From contig NZ_QEVW01000019.1 of NCBI RefSeq assembly GCF_003287275.1, positions 62,001 to 126,000 on the forward strand: 64,000 bases of DNA, given 5' to 3'. A program made the position numbers and the translations under genes. Shown one piece after another: positions 63,513 to 64,000 of the stretch (position 1 is its first letter; the number at the start of each line of letters is the position of its first letter). The notes beneath the pieces are model-generated. The model worked only from the letters and a program-made list of their open reading frames with translations. It was not told where the DNA came from and made no database searches. This DNA comes from Paenibacillus taichungensis (GTDB taxonomy: Bacteria > Bacillota > Bacilli > Paenibacillales > Paenibacillaceae).

Positions 63513-64000
63513 TCAAGACCTTATACGTTCGCATCATTCTCACATTTTTGGTTGTCATTATCTTCAGCTTGCTGTCGTCTTTCCTCGTAGGGCTCTTTCT
63601 GTTCAAAAAAGAAGTGAACCACCTCGGTCAGAATGACATGATTGCAACAGGTGAGGAAATGATACGTCTCTATGAACAAACACACCCGGAGAACCGGGAT
63701 GCATTCATTAAAAGTATGGTGAAGATATCTACCTATCCCATTCATCTATATGACGTTTCCGGCAACGTAACATTTTATGATCTGGACAATACGGATACCG
63801 TTCAAATTGCGCCAGAGGTGGTTCAAATGGTATTGCAGGGCCAGGTCTATCGCTCGCCGGCTGAGGTGGATCAGACCTTTATCGGTCTTCCTTTCCCATT
63901 CCAAGGGGAGCCGCAAGCCGTGTTTATGCAATTTTCTCCGCAGAACGAAAATATCATTAATCGAATGGTCTTCCTGATATTATTACTCGCACTGTTTATT
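63509..64000 (+). CDS. Sensor histidine kinase, 3' partial
   Basis: The first 164 codons of a membrane sensor kinase, cut by the window edge. It starts MIKTLYVRIILTFLVVIIFS, a membrane segment (about 8-32), followed by an extracellular sensor domain of about 120 residues (VNHLGQNDMIATGEEMIRLY... FPFQGEPQAVFMQF), and begins a second membrane segment (RMVFLILLLALFI). No kinase domain is within the window; the identity rests on this membrane-sensor-membrane layout and on its overlap with the OmpR-type regulator gene. The size of the sensor domain is like that of CssS-type kinases. Confidence 0.75.
   Translation, partial: MIKTLYVRIILTFLVVIIFSLLSSFLVGLFLFKKEVNHLGQNDMIATGEEMIRLYEQTHPENRDAFIKSMVKISTYPIHLYDVSGNVTFYDLDNTDTVQIAPEVVQMVLQGQVYRSPAEVDQTFIGLPFPFQGEPQAVFMQFSPQNENIINRMVFLILLLALFI

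Overview
The window looks like a chromosomal segment of a Paenibacillus-type Firmicute. The grounds are S-layer-homology (SLH) anchored surface enzymes and giant secreted proteins, sigma-A promoters, strong AGGAGG-type ribosome binding sites, CcpA cre boxes, Spo0A-box-like sites, and a dgkB-rlmD gene pair found side by side in Bacillales. All names come from reading the sequence; no database search was run. No rRNA, tRNA, CRISPR array, insertion sequence or prophage was seen.

Layout. 1-2.7 kb: end of a diacylglycerol/lipid kinase gene and a 23S rRNA m5U methyltransferase. 2.7-5.7 kb (minus strand): a zinc-ribbon/leucine-rich-repeat membrane protein and a frameshifted GNAT acetyltransferase. 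6-10.5 kb: a 1481-residue GH10 xylanase with carbohydrate-binding modules and three SLH domains. 10.7-20.7 kb (surface locus 1): a small DUF2536-like gene, a response regulator with a BTAD domain, a double-kinase hybrid histidine kinase, and a 1719-residue SLH protein with a seven-repeat beta-propeller and six 90-residue Ig-like repeats. 21-25.3 kb: housekeeping genes (dihydrouridine synthase, MetE-like protein, AlkD-like repair protein). 25.3-29.3 kb: a TetR-type regulator divergent from an lpdA-like / membrane fusion / ABC-2 permease operon, with matching operators at both promoters. 30.8-48.9 kb (surface locus 2): a second double-kinase histidine kinase and BTAD regulator, divergent from an operon of a membrane-tethered trypsin-like protease, a 1720-residue secreted protein and a 2563-residue SLH protein. 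49-53.3 kb: an AraC regulator divergent from a GH105-GH112 pair that suggests use of rhamnogalacturonan fragments. 53.6-60.7 kb: an AT-rich membrane-protein gene, a secreted lytic polysaccharide monooxygenase, a 71-residue protein that is 44% methionine, and several small or hypothetical genes. 60.8-64 kb: a frameshifted beta-lactamase-fold serine hydrolase followed by an OmpR-type regulator and a sensor kinase that runs off the window.

The parts worth most attention are the two paralogous locus types that pair an unusual two-kinase sensor and a BTAD regulator with very large SLH proteins, both with sites resembling Spo0A boxes in front of the surface genes; the Met/Cys-rich small protein; and the TetR operon with its duplicated operator and missing ATPase.
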